A stretch of DNA of 64,000 nt. It comes from Microplitis mediator. Lineage: Eukaryota > Arthropoda > Insecta > Hymenoptera > Braconidae. Under the pieces are notes generated by a model. The model was not told where the DNA came from and did not search any database. It saw nothing but the letters and a program-made list of their open reading frames with translations. Positions 24,048 to 36,382 of the stretch are shown here, piece after piece. The stretch covers positions 4,216,001 through 4,280,000 of the forward strand of contig NC_079978.1 of assembly GCF_029852145.1 (NCBI RefSeq), given 5' to 3'. Within the stretch, counting starts at the first letter, position 1; each line of letters starts with the position of its first letter. A program made the translations under genes and the position numbers.

Positions 24048-27000
24048 CTGCTGCTGTTGTTGTTGTTGCTGCTGCTGTGTTTGTTGTTGAATGAACTTGC
24101 CAGCAGCAAGATTGGGCTTACGAAGATTTTTACCCTCTTTCTTAGAGACAGGTTTAGCCTTGGGTCGATCACTGATGGCAGTATTTTGACTGACGTCACT
24201 GCTAGCCGTTATTGGATGAGGAAGAGTCAAAGTGCCAGTGATCTGCGGTGATTGTATTCCAATTCCAGTTGACACTGCTGCTGCTGGTGATGTCCCAGTA
24301 ATTCCCGGTACACTGACAGCAGCCCTTGGCAATGACAGCGGTGGCGTTGTCGTGAAGTTGGCCATCGTCATCGTTGTAGGAAATGTTGCATCCCCTGCAG
24401 GAGGAGCCAGAGGCATGGATTGGGCTAGTCTCAGACGTTCCTCCAACGATAAGCGCTTGGCGAGATATAACCCGCGACAATACGCTAGTGCCTGATTGGT
24501 ATCTTGATATGACAACAGGCCTCCCGATAAATCGGATGTCGTGCCACCGCAAACCAACCCTAACGAAACACCAATACCATTCGAACGATTGTGCCATTTT
24601 CGGTCTTACGACGAAATTTACCTTGATAATACTCACGCGATCAGCAACTTGTTAATATTTATTTATTTTTTTTTTTTTTTTCCCAATAAGTTAATTAATT
24701 TTTTTGTTTTTAGTATGTAACCGAAAACAAGTAATCGAGTGCAATAAAAAAAAAATAAATAAATAAATAACTAATACAATATAACGTTGTACATGTTCAA
24801 TAATAAATCTAAACGAATCAACCCGGCCCGTTTCGTTAGTAATTTTAATAATTTTGATTAATGTACTGACACCGGCGTTAATCAATCGAGGGAGGAATTT
24901 TAAAAATAAATAATACGTCGAAACGCGAGTGAATTAAATGATAACTTATATTTAGTTAAAAGTATTTATTTACTTACCATGAAGTGCAGTAGCTGATTGA
25001 GTTGGTAAATCAATATTCGACATTCCTGGCAGTAGTGAATCAGTTGAATCTGCACCATCACCGGATTTTAGTTGTCTTTTTTGTTCATCTAAATTAGGAG
25101 TACCTAAAAACAAATGGCCTGCGCCTTTGATCTGAAGTTCGCGTTCTACCCTCTGCAAACATTACAACCATTCAAAAATTTACCTTTAATTATTATGATT
25201 ATTATTTTTATTATAATTTATTGATATCAATATGTACCTGTAATTCTTCGAGAATTTGTTGTTTATGAAGAATTTTTTCGTGTTGCGAGTTTTTACGACT
25301 CTCAGCAGACGTGGACGCAGTAACAGGTAATGGCGTTGAACTTAATGCAATATTAGGTTCTGATAAACTGGTAAAAACACCACTGCCTTTATCTAATATA
25401 TTTGTGTCATCCATCGATGCAGCGATAGCTTCACCTGCAGGCTGAGTTCGTACTTGCTGCGCTTCAGCGGAGGTTAAACTTGCGTCCGGCATCACCGTCA
25501 CCGAACGATTCTTTCGAAGCAATGATTTTTGGCTATTATGCTTCGGTTGTAAATTTTGGTTTTGGTTTTGTTCTGGACTCTGTTGTTGCTGTTGATGCTG
25601 GGGTTGTTGAAGTGATGGTGCTTGTTGATGAGACATCGGTACTTGCTGTTGATGACTAAGGTTTTGTGGTTGTAGCTGGGGAATTATTGGTTGTTGTTGC
25701 AATTGTTGCTGCTGCTGCTGCTGCTGCTGTGGTTGTTGTTGTTGAGGCAAAGGTTGGGGTTGGATTACTTGAGAAGGCTGTGGTTGCTGTTGTTGCTGTA
25801 ACTGTTGCTGTTGTGGCTGCTGCTGCTGCATTTGTTGTTGCAGCATAGGGGCAGGGGTAGCAGCATTATGCTGAGCATTCATCATAATGCTGTGAGGATA
25901 GTCAAGTAATAGTTGAACAACACTGGTGTGTCCACCCTTGGCCGCCTCAATCAGCATAGTTGAGTTGTCCTTGAGTTTATGGAATGGATCGGCAGACTGG
26001 GCAAGCAATAGCTCGACAACCGCAAGGTGTCCGCCAGCGCAGGCAAGTGACAACGGCGTGTGATCGTTGTTGGTCGTATTACGATTGAGACTGGCCAATT
26101 TAGATATTAAAAATTGCACGGTGCACAGATGCCCAGCCCGACAGGCTTTCATCAGAGGTGTTCGTCCGCCTTCAGATTCGTGCTCTAAATCCGCACCAAA
26201 TTGAAGTAAAAGATCTGCAACATCCGTGTGACCATTCTCACACGCGTAGGTAAGCGCTGTGTCACCGGTTTGAGTCTGAGCATGAACATCTGCACCAGAC
26301 TCAAGGAGATAACGTACAAGATCCAGATGACCTTCTTGAGCAGCTTCCATGAGAGGCGTTGATGCTCCCAACTCAATGTCAGCTCCTGCTTTGATTAAAA
26401 AATCAGCAACTTCAAGGAAACCACCACAGCATGCCAACGTGAGTGCCGTTTCCTGGGTCTCTTCAGTCTGAGCATTAATATTCGCACCCTGACTTAAGAG
26501 TAATGCCACCATTTCTTCATGACCTTCACGTGCAGCTTCCATCAATGGTGTATAACCTTCGTCATTAACTTCCTCGATGTTTGCTCCTCGTTCGATTAAA
26601 AGCATCGCTAAATCAACATGACCACCACACGCAGCCAGTGTTAACGGCGATTCAAAACTATCAGTCGGCATATTAACTTGGGCACCGGAGTCCAACAACA
26701 GTCGGGCTACTTCTACATGACCGTCCATCGATGCCTCCATCAGCGCAGTATGCATTTCATCGGTCTTGTGCTCTTGATCAGCACCTGCTTCCAACAAAAA
26801 TCTTACCATATCCAGGTGACCTTTGTAACACGCGAGTGTTAATGCCGATTCTTTAAATTCATTCGAATGAGTATTAATGCCGGCACCGTGTTCCAATAAG
26901 ATTTTAGCTACTGGCACATGGCCAGCACTTGCTGCTTCCATCAACGGTGTATGCCCATTTTCATTATGATCTTCAACATTCGCGCCAGCTTCAAGTAATG

Positions 27001-30000
27001 CCTTCACTACATTCTCATGGCCACCAGCACATCCGTACATCAATGGTGTATTACCTATTAATCATTCAGAAACAATGTTCTCATTTACGGCTTTACTTTA
27101 AGAGTCTATGTATGTAAATACTTGATAATATAAACAAATAAACAAAGAAACGCAAAGAAACAAGTCAGGTCTTATAAGAAATACTATTTAAAGTGTCATA
27201 CGTACCGGAAGTGGATTGCGCATTGACGTCTGCCCCATGAGCGATGAGCAAACTGACAATGTCAACGTGACCAGCACTCGCAGCTTCCATCAGCGGAGTG
27301 CAGTCTCCTTTGATACCTCTATCTTCAACGTTGGCGTTCATTGCTAACAGTACCTGTGTTGAAAAATAATAATAGTAACAACTTGAACAATTGAAATATA
27401 TTTTCACTATAAATAATTAAATAAATAACTCGAACAAACCTGCGCTAGTTCATAATATCCAGCAGAACAAGCAAGAGAAAGCAGACTTTCGCCTTCCTCA
27501 GTAGTTTCGTGGACACTGCGTCCTTCAGTTAATAATTTTCTAACAGTTCCAACGTCACCGTCAGTACAGGCTTCTACAAGAGAACGTTTTTCGTTCTGTC
27601 CACGTGGATTATCACTACGCATTCTAGTTAATGCTGCAGCAGCTTCGTCTAGCGCACAAGACACGCTAGACGTTAATCTTCTTAATACCTCGTGGTCAGC
27701 TAAATGTTTTCCATCACTTGATGACAATTTACCAATTCCTGCAGCTTCCAGCAGTGCCTCCAGTCTCGCTTGTGTCTCTGGATCAACAGACCGTTCTGGA
27801 TCTTCGGGTGTTAATAAAAACTTTGATGGCTCCAGGTGATGATGACTCTCCTCTAATGTAGATTGATCAAGCGAAGCACGAAATATATCCGGCTGAAAAT
27901 TTTTCAAGTATGATTCTGGTGTCATTTTTTTAATTATTTATTTGACATTTTTTTAAAAAATTAAAAAGAAAACAAAATTCGTTTGACGCTCAATGTGCGG
28001 TGATGAAAAATTAACGGTCTTTCTTTCAATTAACAACTTCAAAATGTATATATATATAGATAATTATTGTAATTATATAATTTATGTATTTAATCTTAAC
28101 GTTAGATCAACATTGTGCTTTTAACGTGCGTCCGACATTTCCTTATGCGTATTAAAAAAAATTATGACGTCGATTTCCTCTGGTATGCAGAACGAGTTAA
28201 AATGATAAATTGAGGTTATGACCGCCCGAGTATATATGTATCTATATATATGAGAGCCATAGACTGTGCTACAGGATAGAGGACATTAATTTTAGGTGAG
28301 TTTCCATGAAATAACTCAAGTTATCGTAAAAAAAAAACGTAAATTAGTCACACCTTAACAAACTCGTTACGAATAAATAAAATAAAATAAAATTAAGCAA
28401 CAAAATAATACACTGAACATGAGGTTAATTTTATTGCCGTGAGAATAGAAGAGCACAAAACGTTGAGTGACGTTATAAGCTACAATGTGAACTTACTCAC
28501 TCATTCGCTCGCTCGCTCACTTACTCCACAAACCCATAGGTTGTAAGAAAAATAAAAATGTACATACATAAATATATATATACCTATTGTACATAAAAAA
28601 TGTAACAAACTATACACTACTACTGTGTACTATTAAGCACACACTCGTGATAATATGAAGAATGTAACTTTTCCACTCTAATGAAGAGCATATAATTAAA
28701 ATAAAACGTCACGACATGATCAGTACCAGCAGCAAGGATGAACAACAACGGGGAATAGAGAGAAGACACTTGGGTGAAAGTATAATATAAGCTGATGCAC
28801 GTCAGTATTAGGTATATATATATATATACACCATATATATATCGAATTGTTTGAGAGCCTCTACCTCGGCTGGGTGATTCGGACTACTCAGAGCAACTCA
28901 ACTCTACAGAAAACTATTCGTTCTGTTGCAGGCTTTGGTCTAACCGACTATACTACAGTAGGAAATACGAAACGGAAAACTCAACAATGCACGGCCATTC
29001 CTATCAAAAGTTTTTCCAGAAAGCTGGATTTAATATGAAAAAAGAAAACTACTGACACTCGAACGGTAATTTTTACTCACACGTCATTTTTCACGTCAAT
29101 CATACTCACGAGCTACAGTACACTTACGTCCAACAAGTAATTTATTACATAGTTTTAATATTATGTATTATTTTCAGCACGTAACTATTTTTCTTTAAAG
29201 CACAAGCAGTTTAGTTTATAATTCTCTCCCTTTAGCTACGGCCCTGCTGATTCACTCGCGAGTCGCGACACACTATCGAAATGTTTCACTCTGTGCTATC
29301 GAGGCGTAACAAAGGATCGACCAGGGGTGGAGAAGAGAAAGGGCACACACTATTCCTTGGACATCTGAGTTTAAGAGCTCCAGCGAAGTTAAATCCAATA
29401 CTGTGTAGCACAAGATGCTTGGGAAAATAAAATAATTCTCCTTAAGGATTTCAAATATGTAATATGGTGGCGCTTTCAATGTATGCAGTGTGTCTGTGTG
29501 TGTGTTTTTTTTTATTGTTGTGTGTAAGAATGCCCATGTGTGTGTAAATGCACGAGCAATTGTAAGAAAAAGTAAAGGAGGGGCAATGAGAACATCTCGG
29601 AATCTTAAATTGGTGTAAATGACGCAGCCATGGATGATTTAAAGCTCGGTGCGTCGAGCCTAATTACTTGGGATGGGTTAGATTGCATTAAATAATGATA
29701 GCAGTGGAGACAAGAGAAGATTCAAAAAATGAAACGGAATGGAGTAGAAAATAAATATTACAATAATTATGTAAATTATGTGAATTAAATTATTTTAGGA
29801 CACGCATCTCCGTTTATTGCGAATAAAAATGGCGGATAACTTATTTAACTTTTATTATTATCATCGTAATTATAGTAATAATAATAAGATTAATAATGAT
29901 AATAATAGCAGTAGTAGTAGTAGTAATAGAATGTGTAGTATTAAGTGTATTTAACTTGCGTTTTACGAACCCGCGTGCGTGTATTTGACTGACGTCTCGC

Positions 30001-31654
30001 GATGCATACCTTTAAACGCATGTATATTTCCGGTTATGTAATCAAAAGCGCAGAAATTTTAGCCCCAGTCGATTTATTAGTAAGGTTATTTTTTTAGTTC
30101 GTGGTTATAAAAGGTCGCAGTAGTGGTAGTTGAGAAAAGTTGGTTAGGTATTAAAGCTAAGAAGTGTATAAGTAAAGAAAAAGAGAGAATAGTTGTTCGC
30201 AGTCGCGTATCGTGGATTCGTGGCGCAAGTAATGTAAGGCCTCGTGCATTATAGTGGGAGAGCTAGGTCGTAGGCCTCGGATCAAAGGCACCAGCAACCT
30301 GACGCGACTGCGGGATACGACCACCACGATCAACACCATTAAATTCAATTATTATTATTAATAATAAAATTGTTGCTGTTGCCATTTATCTGGACATTTT
30401 AAATCTAAATCTCACTGGCATGCCAAAGTTTTTTCGTAAATTTATTTAAAAGTAAAGACACAGATTATGATAAAGATAAAAAAAAGTGTACACATGAAAC
30501 GATCGGTCCCCATTGATATAAATTTCATTATCCGATCATGTCACAGTCACACAGAACAAACTTACATTGCGAATAAAGACAGGATTTATCTCTTTCTCAC
30601 TCGACACGAGACGACGTACTGCCTCTCACTATCGCGTTGTCTTTATCTCTTGCCTGCAATTCTCTTACTCATTATTATTAATTCTACTATTACTGTTATT
30701 ATTATTGCTGCTGTTGTTGTTGTTGTTATATCCACACATATACATTCGAATTTCCACACGTCATAACTCAAGTATTTGTAATGTAAAACACTGAGATTTT
30801 AAATTACATTCGCCTTCAAAAATTTAATTTCACCAGCTTGATAAATTTTTTTTTCACCGGTCATTGACAACTAGTACGTCCCCACACCGGATTTATCATT
30901 ATTATTTTTCTTTAGACATTCTTTCCCAATGAAACCAACGGTGCGATGATTTTTTGGGTGATTCAGCGGTTGCGTTAATTTTGTAATAAAAATAGGGGAA
31001 AAACAATACGAGGAATTGTCCAATGGAAAATGAATAAATGATTAATGCATGCATGCATGCATACGTACTTACATATGTATACGTACATACATATATGTAT
31101 ATACAATATAATATACATATACGTATTTATAGTATGTATGTATGTATTTACAATGTACAGAGATAGATAGATAGATATACATGCATATGTATGTGTGTAG
31201 GTATATAAATATATATAGGCTGAATTTAAACGATGGAATGAATGAGGGCCTGATGATGGCAGTGAGTTGAGGAAGGCATACTGCGATGCTAACGAAAGGC
31301 CGCCCCTCGTGCGCAATGGAAATGGATGGAGGAAGAGAAGGAACGAACGAAGAAAAAAAAAAAAAGTACAAAGTAGGATGTGTGTAAGTGTGTATAAAAA
31401 GAAAATGGAGGATTGATGGTGGATGTAAAGATGATGATGATTTAAAATATAAAAGTTACCTCTGAAATACTGTCCTCTTCACTCTCAGATGAGTCTGTCA
31501 TAAAGCGTGGTTGTGGTTCCGAAAAGGTCTCGGTCTCAGACTTTGTGGGGCTAGAGTTCGAGGACTGGGGAGTAGACGACGTAATGTCGTGTACAACACT
31601 CGTTCTATCGTTATTCTGGCTATCCGAGGATGTTCCTTGTGCTACATTCTGCAT
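15642..31654 (-). CDS. mask: Mask/ANKHD1: multiple ankyrin repeats, single KH domain
   Basis: Fifteen exons join with matching phase: 31654-31460, 27892-27440, 27353-27206, 27054-25238, 25152-24978, 24559-23829, 23504-23364, 23155-22930, 22812-22688, 22581-22422, 22333-19429, 19329-19182, 19094-16221, 15949-15752 and 15665-15642 (TAA, ending WNKWTH): about 3,439 residues. Order: acidic Ser-rich start; conserved VDPETQARLEALLEAAG (from about residue 101); ankyrin block 1 (about 168-660); glutamine-rich linkers; ankyrin block 2 (about 1588-1915); Lys/Glu-rich coiled coil; KH domain with VIGRGGSN (about 2310-2385); long low-complexity tail. Mask is a large, mainly cytoplasmic scaffold that supports receptor tyrosine kinase signalling and acts as a Yorkie/YAP cofactor in Hippo signalling (family knowledge). 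An in-frame TAG precedes the ATG at 31654. Intron 1 is 3.6 kb; a small exon there could be missed. Confidence 0.93.
16749..16811 (-). repeat. Poly-glutamine tract in the mask C-terminal region
   Basis: This is a run of about 21 glutamines encoded by mixed CAG and CAA codons in the large 3' exon, after LNKYQ and before PTGG. Mixed codons argue for an old, tolerated tract. Similar shorter runs are dense from 17220 to 18250. Confidence 0.85.
23964..24077 (-). repeat. 38-residue uninterrupted poly-glutamine tract in mask
   Basis: Thirty-eight consecutive CAG/CAA codons lie between QQQT and VTLVG in the exon at 24559-23829. It is the longest homopolymer in the protein. Its antisense reads as poly-leucine and explains a spurious plus-strand frame. 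Confidence 0.9.
27893..31459. other. mask intron 1, possible alternative promoter
   Basis: This 3.6-kb intron is less AT-rich than other introns here and holds several simple repeats: TA runs near 28040, 28240 and 28820, a GCTC/ACTC repeat near 28500, ATGC, GTAC and AGAT repeats at 31045-31180. An ATG at 27925 extends exon 2 by 11 codons in frame, so transcripts starting within this intron could begin there. I do not see further coding exons with confidence. Confidence 0.4.
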
Positions 31655-32160
31655 TTTTACCTACTAAATTAATCATATGACACCAATATTATTGTTCTCG
31701 TGTTAAGATACACACATTGAACACTTTTATTATTTATATATATATTGTTAATATCCAATTATAAAGTTTTTTTATTATTATACTATTCACAATTGCCGTC
31801 ATTCACGTAAGCTAACACCCGCCATGTCTACTATGGCCGACTATGGCCGACCAGAGCCAGTTCCTAGTCTTTTCCCCAACCCGACCAACCTACCCGGATA
31901 CCCTCCGCAGTTGCTGCTGCTGCTGCTGCTATTCGGAGGATGCAAACGTTAGGGGCCGCTTACAGCCTTCTCGCAATGGCTTTCTTGCTCACTCTGACTC
32001 ACAACTTGCCCTTTTTTCGTCTCTCACTTTGATACTTTCTCTATCTCCTTCTTGCGCGCTATCAATCGCGGCCCAATCGCGAAAAGACCACAGCCATACT
32101 CTGCGTACATTTCATTTCACAAAAAACACGACGCAGTCGCTATCTACTGGCGCTTAAATC
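31655..32160. promoter_or_regulatory. mask promoter region
   Basis: The bases upstream of the mask start include a stretch at 31800-32110 with clearly higher G+C content, a duplicated CTATGGCCGA motif (31830-31850) and a CTG run at 31912-31930. It is the best candidate for the main mask promoter. The plus-strand frame across it has no family resemblance and I do not call it. Confidence 0.5.
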
Positions 32161-32477
32161 AAATTCTCGCTCTTGTAATTTATACAAATTACTTTCTTTA
32201 ATCACTAATTTTATACATACATACATAAGTACATACATTCTTACTTATATTATAACTATTAAATTTGTCCATTCATTCTTAATTAGTAGTCCTTTTACTT
32301 TTATGCTAATCAACATGACAGTTCATTGCCATTTTATATTAATTATTTACAGAGTTTGTATTAATAATAAATGGGTATTACATTTAATGTGAATAATTAC
32401 TTTATTTTTAATTAATATTATATTATTTGTGAAAAATAGTACAAACTTTTTGTTTAGTCAAAATAATATTATTTTAT
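32161..32477. other. AT-rich spacer downstream of the PheRS beta gene
   Basis: This probably contains the 3' UTR of the phenylalanyl-tRNA synthetase gene. A short CATA repeat lies near 32214-32236. I see no gene. Confidence 0.4.
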
Positions 32478-35400
32478 TTATAAGAATGGTTCGATATTTA
32501 TTTCCAGCGATGAGCAAGGAAGATGAAGATCAAATTTATGTAACACGTCTGGGTGAAGTACACCCATTTTGCCAATTGGTTTTCCATGTACTATTATATT
32601 TGCGCAGCGTTGAGGAAAGTACGTGGGATCTAAAAATAAAAAAAATTAAAATTACTACAATAATTACCAATGAATTTGTTGATTAAAAAACAGAAAAACC
32701 ATCGGACGTCTGTCTGCTATTTTCACTACAATAAATAATAATTAAAAATGATACTGAAATTAGCAGACGTCTAACAATTTTTTGATTTCTTTTAAACAGT
32801 AAATTATAAAAAAAAGAAAATATTTGAAAAAATTGCACCTGTAGTTTTTTAAATTTTCTACATGTGCATTTTTTTATTTTTTTGTAATTTATTTGTTGAA
32901 AAAAAAAAATCCGAAAATTGCTAATTGTCTGATAACTTCAAGATCATTAATTAAATTGATCCTGAAGTTAGCAGACAATTAACAATTTTTGAATTTTTTT
33001 TTTTTCAACAAATAAATTGCAAAAAAATAAAATAAAAATATTCGCATGTAGAAAATTAAAAAAGCTACAAGTGGGATTTTTAAAATATTTTTTTCTTTTT
33101 TAATTTATCATTTTCCTAAAATTCAAAAATGATTAGACGTCGGCTAACGTCAGGATCATTAATGAAATTATACCTTCAACTGCTTCAAGATAGTATCCAA
33201 CGTTAGTTTTATCGACACTCCAAGGTACTTCGAGCAGCAGCATAACTCTATCAAGAAGTCCGTGTATTATTTCAAAACCAGCGGATTTATTGCAATTGAC
33301 AGCACAAATCCTCCGCTGGTTTCTGGCTCCACATTCAGCTTTGGGATCCCGGAGCACAACATCAGATACTTCAAATAACTTCAATGGCAATGGCATTTTC
33401 TTATTAGCGGCAATCGTTTTTAATAAACCCGGGAGTAAAGTTGTCCTCGCAACCTGAAACTCCAGTGTCTTAGGGTTCGAAATAGTAACCGCTGGAATGT
33501 GATCAAAATTCCAGCCCAATTTATCAGCAACGTCTTCACGTGAGCACAAAGCAAACGTTAGAGCTTCCGTGAATCCACACTGCGCTAATTCAAATCGTAC
33601 ATGATCGGTCAATTTATTTATAGGAAACTCCTGCCCAATCGTCGGAGTTTTAGGAACTGTCTTGATGATGTTATTGTATCCCCAAGCGATAGCAATGTCC
33701 TCATAAATATCGCAAGCATGAATAACATCATGCCGTGTCGGTGGTACCTCCACAGCTATTTTATTATCATTCTTAACTTCACTCTTCAAGCACATTTTCG
33801 ACAATAATTTAGCTACTTCCTTGGGTGTTTGCTTTACTCCTATATAATTCAAAGCATCGTCGCAATTTATTTCATTAATACGATACTTGAGTTCCGGTGA
33901 ACGAAATACTTGTTTAGTTTCTTCATATATTATTTCTACTGGCTCAACAGTATATTTATCTTTACAATATTCGCTGAAGGCACATACTAACGTATCTACC
34001 GTAATTTGTGCCTACGCAATTAATATAATTAATTAATTAATTAATAAATAAATAAATATTTAAAATACTTATTAAACAATGGCAGTACCTTAGTTAAATC
34101 AGTGTTGGTACATTCGATCAAAATATTCTTTGTATTCAAAGTAATCTTTGATTGATCACCGTTAATAACTGGTGGCAATGATAATACGACACCATTGCTG
34201 TCATAAACAATTGGATAGAGTGGACTATCCTTAATAATTGGTAAATACTGCTTCAATTGTGGATGATGCTGTCATAAAAAATAAAATAAATTAGATTAAT
34301 TAAGCAGATAAATAAAATAATTGGTATATTACACACCTAGGAAGGTAAGTAGGGCATTCCAACCCGCATGTATAATTGCCTACGCGAGTCGAAGGTGAGT
34401 CATACCTCCCTCCGGGGTGTGTATACAATTTTTCACCAGATTTGCACCAGAAAGTTTAAATTTTGGCCTCTGTTTATTGAAAGAATGACACATGCACTAA
34501 TTTTTATCATAATACTGAAGTTAGCCGACGTCTAATAATTTTTGGATTTTCTTTTAGATGGTAAATTATAAAAAAAAAAAATTTGAAAAAATTGCACCTG
34601 TAGTTTTTAAAATTTTCTACATATGCATATTTTTAGTTTTCATTTTTTTTAATTGTTTTGTTGAAAAAAAATCCGAAAATTTTGAATTGTCTGCTAACTT
34701 TAGGATCATATTTTTATCATGTTTTCTCATAAGAGAAAAGAATGAATTTTTTTCCTCTAAACAGGGCAAGAATTTAAACTTTCGGTGCGGGTATGGTGAA
34801 AAATTAATTATTAAAATGAAGTTAAAAATAAAAAAAAAGAACTTACGGCATATAAATCCATAATTTCTACACCCGTGTACTCTTTATCTTGATTAAGAGG
34901 CTTGAAACGAATATCCTGCGGTGGTTTAGCATTAAAAACAAAGGGGCCTTTGATAGTATCTAGATCGTGGGTTCCAATCGATACCAACGACCGCTTTCTA
35001 CCTATATTTTGATGTAGTTTATCTTGAAGGTCTATAAAGCTGTCGTATGACTCCTTAGTTAATGTTACTCCTCGTAATATTGCGCCAACCACAAAAGGTC
35101 GTATGTACTTACACTGTTACAAATAGTAATGAATTATTTTATTACTTTAATAAACAATAACTTTTTACTATACTTTAAGATTATGAATTATTTATTTTCT
35201 GGCCTACCGTGTTTGTTACAGTTATTGTTTCAAGTTTCTTTGGAGATGCTGGGTAAATAAGCTTGTAACGTGGCTGCGGGCTTCTATTAAATAATAATAA
35301 ACAATTAAATAGATTTATTTGATATATTAATTTAAGAACTTAAGATGATCCTGAAGTTCGCAGACAATTTAAAATTTTCAGATTTTTTTTTTCAACAAAT

Positions 35401-35974
35401 CAATTACAAAAAAATGAAAACTAAAAATATTCACATGTAGAAAATTTAAAAAACTACAGGTGCAATTTTTTTCTTTTTAAATTTACCGGCAAAAAGAAAA
35501 TCCAAAAATTATTAGACGTCGGCTAACTTCAGTATCATGAACTTAAGATAATATTTCATGATTATTTACTTTTCTAGAAAAACTAATAGACCAGCGGTTA
35601 AACCTTCTAGACACAATAGATCGTATCTATTTGCTGGTACATCTATTTTATAAATTATTTCTTCAGATGCATTTTTAGTGTATTCTGTTCCTTGTTCTTT
35701 GGCGATCATTTGTTGCTCGGTAGTCTTTAAATTAAATATTCAAATATTTTATTTAGTAATTATACAGATTATGATTAATGGTAACTTACAACTTCATCGA
35801 GCTCCAATCCAAAAGCAAAGCACAAATTTTGGAACTCATCATCGGCTAAAAAAAATAGTTTAATAATTAAAATAAATAAATAGTATAACAATAATAATAA
35901 TATATAAATTATGTACAATATGTTTGTCCAAGTGCTTTGAAGAGTGAATCACGTTTTACACTTATCGTGGGCAT
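32478..35974 (-). CDS. FARSB: Cytosolic phenylalanyl-tRNA synthetase, beta subunit
   Basis: Eight exons join in phase: 35974-35917, 35845-35790, 35724-35570, 35283-35208, 35113-34847, 34268-34089, 34011-33174 and 32629-32478 (TAA): 593 residues; human FARSB has 589. The start MPTISVKRDSLF, the block KIDVPANRYDLLCLEGL, the B3/B4 editing-type region with SIGTHDLDTIKGPF, the B5 region VPPTRHDVIHACDIYEDIA, and the tail GKMGVLHPDVLHKFDL to CSSLEIN all match the family closely. With the alpha subunit it forms the alpha2beta2 enzyme that charges tRNA-Phe in the cytosol. The beta subunit binds tRNA and clears mis-acylated Tyr-tRNA. The last intron (32630-33173) contains a pair of F1 elements, and two other introns carry one F1 each (34509-34709, 35345-35538). 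No lesion is seen. Confidence 0.96.
32739..33168. repeat. Tandem pair of F1 elements in the PheRS beta last intron
   Basis: F1 copies lie at 32748-32947 and 32957-33159. The bordering 9-mers are TAATTAAAA (32739-32747), TAATTAAAT (32948-32956) and TAATGAAAT (33160-33168). A remnant resembling the F2 right end (GACGTCTGTCTGCTATTTTC) lies just before, at about 32705-32724. Confidence 0.8.
34331..34425. repeat. Short inverted-end repeat ACACACCTAGG
   Basis: ACACACCTAGGAAGG and CCTCCCTCCGGGGTGTGT face each other about 60 bases apart inside a PheRS beta intron, suggesting a small palindromic insertion of higher G+C content than its surroundings. Confidence 0.35.
34428..34806. repeat. Inverted-repeat element interrupted by an F1 element
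   Basis: Left arm 34428-34485 (ATTTTTCACCAGATTTGCAC, then AAAGTTTAAATT) pairs with right arm 34750-34806 (AATTTAAACTTTCGGTGCGG, then GGTGAAAAAT). An F1 copy (34509-34709) with perfect 9-bp duplications ATTTTTATC (34500-34508, 34710-34718) sits between the arms, so it entered later. Confidence 0.6.
35336..35547. repeat. F1 element with perfect 9-bp target duplication (type example)
   Basis: The element is 35345-35538: it starts ATGATCCTGAAGTTCGCAG and ends GGCTAACTTCAGTATCAT. GAACTTAAG flanks it on both sides (35336-35344 and 35539-35547). It is 194 bp, almost palindromic, with a central ACATGTAG/CTACAGGTGC hairpin and no coding capacity. A 9-bp duplication fits Mutator-like or hAT-like cut-and-paste transposases; I cannot name the superfamily. 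Confidence 0.85.
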
Positions 35975-36382
35975 GGTTTATCAGCTCCGGATTGTCCTGC
36001 AATGACGCAATAAATTAATTAGATTGAATATATACAATTAATTTAATAATTGTGGTACTCAATACTCTATTAATAATTCACTTATCTATTTTAATTGAGA
36101 GTTGAAATAAAGATAATTGTCATACGTACCGGGATGACAGTTTATGATGTTATAAATCAACTTTGTTGATTACAAATTACGAAATATGTTATTTTTATCT
36201 ACGTCCACACATGTGATTTAGGGTTAAACATTCATTAATCTAATTACCGCATCCAGATCCTAGTACTTGGAGTACATTCTCAAATGTGCTGCGTGTTCAG
36301 CGCGGAGCGGTGACACTAATGGCGCGAAATTTAAAAAACTTCCCTTAACACTTCCCAACCCAAATACTACACACACAACTTT
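35975..36382. promoter_or_regulatory. PheRS beta upstream region
   Basis: This region upstream of the synthetase start contains a less AT-rich patch at 36260-36330 (GTTCAGCGCGGAGCGG), which may be the promoter or transcription start area. I see no gene. Confidence 0.35.

Noticed and set aside
30975..31371. Tyr/Ile-rich minus-strand frames in mask intron 1
   Set aside because: Driven by ATGC, GTAC and AGAT microsatellites.
31843..32157. Plus-strand 104-codon frame with a cysteine run
   Set aside because: Lies in the GC-richer mask promoter; the cysteine run is a CTG repeat read in another frame and no family fits.
32429..32686. Plus-strand 85-codon frame (MKNSTNFLFSQ)
   Set aside because: It is antisense to the last PheRS beta exon (32629-32478), which has clear family identity on the minus strand.
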